Positions 61,927 to 64,000 of a stretch of 64,000 nucleotides of DNA are shown here, piece by piece. Below the pieces are notes generated by a model. That model saw only the letters and a list, made by a program, of their open reading frames with translations, was not told where the DNA came from and ran no database searches. Within the stretch, counting starts at the first letter, position 1. Every line of letters begins with the position of its first letter. A program made the position numbers and the translations under genes. The DNA lies in assembly GCA_002699145.1 (NCBI GenBank), contig PABK01000026.1, forward strand, positions 1 through 64,000, written 5' to 3'. Origin of the DNA: Halioglobus sp. (GTDB taxonomy: Bacteria; Pseudomonadota; Gammaproteobacteria; Pseudomonadales; Halieaceae).

Positions 61927-62781
61927 ATGAGCAAGAGCCTGCAAGCCGTTGACCAGATGGTGCCAGGAGCCAATCTCCCCGCCTATATCCAGGCGGTGAG
62001 CAGTATTCCCGTACTCAGCGCGGAGCGCGAGCGGGAACTGGCGGAAGACCTTTACTACAACCAGAACCTCGACGCGGCGCGTGAACTGGTGATGTCACAC
62101 CTGCGCTTCGTCGTGCATATCGCGCGCAGCTATTCCGGTTACGGCCTCGCCGAGGCCGACCTGATCCAGGAGGGCAACGTCGGCCTGATGAAGGCGGTGA
62201 AGCGCTTCAACCCGGAGAAGGGCGTGCGCCTGGTGTCCTTCGCCGTGCACTGGATCAAGGCGGAGATGCACGAATTCATCCTGCGCAACTGGCGCATCGT
62301 CAAGGTCGCCACGACCAAGGCGCAGCGCAAGCTGTTTTTCAACCTGCGCAGCGCGAAGAAATCCCTGGCCTGGCTGACCCGCGAGGAGGCCCAGGCGGTG
62401 GCCGATGACCTGGGTGTGGACGTCGCCGAGGTGCAGCGCATGGAAGGCCGCCTGAGCAGCCGCGACATCGGTTACGAACAGCCGCGCGACAGCGACGAGG
62501 ACGACGCCTGGCAGGCGCCGCAGTACTACCTGGAAGACCGCAGCGCCGACCCGGCGGAACTGGTGGAGTCGCAGGACTGGCAGACGAGCAGCGAAAACCG
62601 CCTGCGCGAGGCCCTGCAGGACCTGGACGAGCGCAGCCGCGACATCCTGGCGCAGCGCTGGCTGGCCGAGAGCAAGGCCACCCTGCACGAGCTGGCCGAC
62701 CGCTACGGCGTGTCCGCCGAGCGCATCCGCCAGATCGAGCAGGGCGCGATGAAGAAACTGCGCGGGGCGCTGGCCGCCTGA
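61927..62781 (+). CDS. rpoH: Heat-shock sigma factor RpoH (sigma-32)
   Basis: 284 residues, the same length as E. coli RpoH. Region 2: LRFVVHIARSYSGYGLAEADLIQEGNVGLMKAVKRFNPEKGVRLVSFAVHWIKAEM; the RpoH box QRKLFFNLRSAKKSLAW; region 4 helix-turn-helix ATLHELADRYGVSAERIRQIEQGAMKKLR. It directs heat-shock promoters and is usually controlled by mRNA structure, DnaK and FtsH. Here the upstream region also has a sigma-E promoter and a CIRCE operator, suggesting transcriptional control by HrcA. Confidence 0.98.
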   Translation: MSKSLQAVDQMVPGANLPAYIQAVSSIPVLSAERERELAEDLYYNQNLDAARELVMSHLRFVVHIARSYSGYGLAEADLIQEGNVGLMKAVKRFNPEKGVRLVSFAVHWIKAEMHEFILRNWRIVKVATTKAQRKLFFNLRSAKKSLAWLTREEAQAVADDLGVDVAEVQRMEGRLSSRDIGYEQPRDSDEDDAWQAPQYYLEDRSADPAELVESQDWQTSSENRLREALQDLDERSRDILAQRWLAESKATLHELADRYGVSAERIRQIEQGAMKKLRGALAA

Positions 62782-62833
62782 CCCCTGCAGCCGCCGCCCT
62801 GTCCGGGGCGGCGATATGCATTACACTGTGGGT

Positions 62834-63211
62834 ATGGCAAAGATATTCATTACCCTGGCCGCGCTCAGCGGCATGCTCGCGGTGGCCTTTGGCGCCTTTG
62901 GCGCCCACGCGTTGAAGAACCGGCTGGACGACTACGCCATGGGCGTGTTCGAGACGGCGGTGCAGTATCACTTCTATCACAGCCTCGCGCTGCTGGCCGT
63001 GGGCGTCATCGCGCTGCAGCAGCCGCAGACCGCGCTGCTGAAGTCCAGCGGCTGGCTGTTCCTGCTGGGCATCGTGGTATTCTCGGGCAGTCTCTACCTG
63101 CTCAGTCTCAGTGGCCTGAAGTGGCTGGGGGCGATCACCCCGCTGGGCGGGCTGGCCTTCATCGCCGCATGGGGCTGCCTGGCCGCCACCGGCTGGAAAC
63201 TGCTCTCCTGA
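62834..63211 (+). CDS. DUF423 family membrane protein (YgdD-like)
   Basis: 125 residues from ATG 62834; an ATG at 62816 would add six. Four membrane helices with family blocks LSGMLAVAFGAFGAHALKNRL, FETAVQYHFYHSLALLAVGV and SGSLYLLSLSGLKWLGAITPLGGLAFIAAWG. Widespread small inner-membrane protein of unknown function. Confidence 0.93.
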   Translation: MAKIFITLAALSGMLAVAFGAFGAHALKNRLDDYAMGVFETAVQYHFYHSLALLAVGVIALQQPQTALLKSSGWLFLLGIVVFSGSLYLLSLSGLKWLGAITPLGGLAFIAAWGCLAATGWKLLS

Positions 63212-63220
63212 CCAGCGCTG

Positions 63221-63907
63221 GTGACTGACGCAGGCCACAGGCGTCCGATTCGCAGCTACGTGCTGCGCGGTGGACGCATGACCGAGGGGCAGCAGCGCGC
63301 CTACGAACAGAACTGGCGGCGCTGGGGCCTGGAACATGCCGCGGGCAGGCAGGATTTCGCCGCCGCGTTCGGCCGCACCGCGCCGCTGGTGCTGGAAATC
63401 GGCTTCGGCATGGGCGCGTCGCTGGTGGAGATGGCGGCGGCGGCGCCGCAGCGCAACTTCATCGGCGTGGAAGTACACCGGCCCGGCGTCGGCCGCCTGC
63501 TGCACGACATGGCGGCGCGCGACATCGACAATATCCGCGTGTACCGCCACGACGCCGTCGAGGTGTTGCGCGACTGCATCGCGCCAGGCTGCCTGGATAC
63601 CGTACAGGTGTTCTTCCCGGATCCCTGGCACAAGAAGCGGCATCACAAGCGGCGCCTGATCCAGCCGCCTTTCGTCGACCTGCTCGCGACCCGGCTGAAG
63701 CCCGGCGGCACCCTGCACCTGGCCACCGATTGGGAAAACTACGCCCTGCAGATGATGGAGGTGCTGTCGGCCAGCGCTGATTTCACCAATACCTGTGCCG
63801 GGGAGGCGTTCGCGCCGCGCCCGCAGCACCGCCCGCCGACCAAGTTCGAGCGGCGCGGTGAGCGCCTGGGCCACGGTGTCTGGGACCTGGTGTTCCAGCG
63901 GGTCTGA
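63221..63907 (+). CDS. trmB: tRNA (guanine(46)-N(7))-methyltransferase TrmB
   Basis: 228 residues from GTG 63221. RPIRSYVLRGGRMTEGQQRAYE start, LVLEIGFGMGASLVEMA (motif I), NFIGVEVHRPGVGRLL, and VQVFFPDPWHKKRHHKRRLI (motif IV region) identify it. Makes m7G46 in tRNA. In Pseudomonas it is followed by hemW, as here. Confidence 0.96.
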   Translation: MTDAGHRRPIRSYVLRGGRMTEGQQRAYEQNWRRWGLEHAAGRQDFAAAFGRTAPLVLEIGFGMGASLVEMAAAAPQRNFIGVEVHRPGVGRLLHDMAARDIDNIRVYRHDAVEVLRDCIAPGCLDTVQVFFPDPWHKKRHHKRRLIQPPFVDLLATRLKPGGTLHLATDWENYALQMMEVLSASADFTNTCAGEAFAPRPQHRPPTKFERRGERLGHGVWDLVFQRV

Positions 63908-63926
63908 TGGCGCCGGCCGCCGCGCG

Positions 63927-64000
63927 TTACGGCGCCAGGAACTCGGCCACCACGCTGTCGAGATAGCGTCTGCCCAGCGCGGAGGCGCGGATGGTCTCGC
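63927..64000 (-). CDS. hemW: HemW-like protein, C-terminal end only
   Basis: The minus strand from the window edge reads ETIRASALGRRYLDSVVAEFLAP and stops at 63927. The pattern (I-R-x-S-x-x-G-x-R/F-x-L-D/N) fits the C-terminus of HemW, the radical-SAM heme chaperone. Only 23 residues are visible, and the convergent trmB neighbour supports the call. Confidence 0.55.
   Translation of the reverse strand, partial: ETIRASALGRRYLDSVVAEFLAP

Overview
The window looks like the chromosome of a GC-rich (roughly 65% GC by eye over the core part), probably marine gammaproteobacterium of the Pseudomonadales/Cellvibrionales side (Halieaceae-like would fit). The evidence is the gene order spoT-rpoZ-gmk-yicC / rph-crc-pyrE / slmA-argB-algC-coaBC-radC-rpmB-rpmG, oxyR-recG, ubiC-ubiA and rsmD / ftsY-ftsE-ftsX-rpoH, which closely follows Pseudomonas, and a Crc-type protein. 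The species is not determinable from the sequence alone.

Positions 1 to about 9,050 are the distal end of a sedentary (chromosomal) integron. I count 18 convincing attC sites, one attC with a mutated R' core (8822-8881) and one possible relic (8999-9052). The cassettes are visibly less GC-rich than the core and hold small membrane proteins, uncharacterised soluble proteins, a GNAT acetyltransferase, a HEPN-like protein, two complete reverse-oriented toxin-antitoxin pairs (ParDE, CcdAB), an orphan ribbon-helix-helix antitoxin and three near-identical copies of a cassette that may be non-coding. The integrase and attI are not in the window. From attC orientation they should lie to the left of base 1.

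9.1-18.3 kb is an accessory stretch of small metabolic and stress genes: a ZIP metal transporter, a divergent LysR/azoreductase pair with a palindrome between them, GNAT enzymes, methyltransferase, two GFA-like proteins, ABM monooxygenase, NYN-domain protein, YjdM, YggU, CPXCG and VOC proteins. It also contains degraded genes (NTF2/SnoaL-like relic, truncated lipase).

18.3-25.6 kb carries a possible membrane-maintenance cluster: a PspA-like coiled-coil protein and a YiaAB-type membrane protein, a divergent XRE-family regulator, and a fused LplT-Aas lysophospholipid transporter/acyltransferase, followed by a collapsed SirB2 gene and a SPOR-domain protein. 25.8-35.8 kb holds uvrD, a split TRAP transporter (binding protein on one strand, permeases on the other), yciA, yaaA, a DUF938 methyltransferase, a FemAB/GNAT-like protein, ubiA and ubiC. 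36-45 kb holds a rubredoxin-rubredoxin reductase fusion, a repeat-rich spacer, recG, oxyR, an SDR protein, ridA, spoT, rpoZ and gmk. 45-58 kb holds yicC, rph, crc, pyrE, slmA, argB, a membrane-anchored algC, coaBC, radC, rpmB, rpmG, mutM and coaD. 58-64 kb holds rsmD, ftsY-ftsE-ftsX, rpoH, a DUF423 protein, trmB and the end of hemW.

The most interesting regulatory signal is upstream of rpoH. A perfect CIRCE element (TTAGCACTC-N9-GAGTGCTAA) overlaps a near-consensus sigma-E promoter (GGAACTT-N15-TCTAA). This suggests that the heat-shock sigma factor gene is both activated by envelope stress and repressed by HrcA. In the integron, the reverse TA cassettes use the attC R' core as their toxin stop codon, and several cassette proteins end inside attC.
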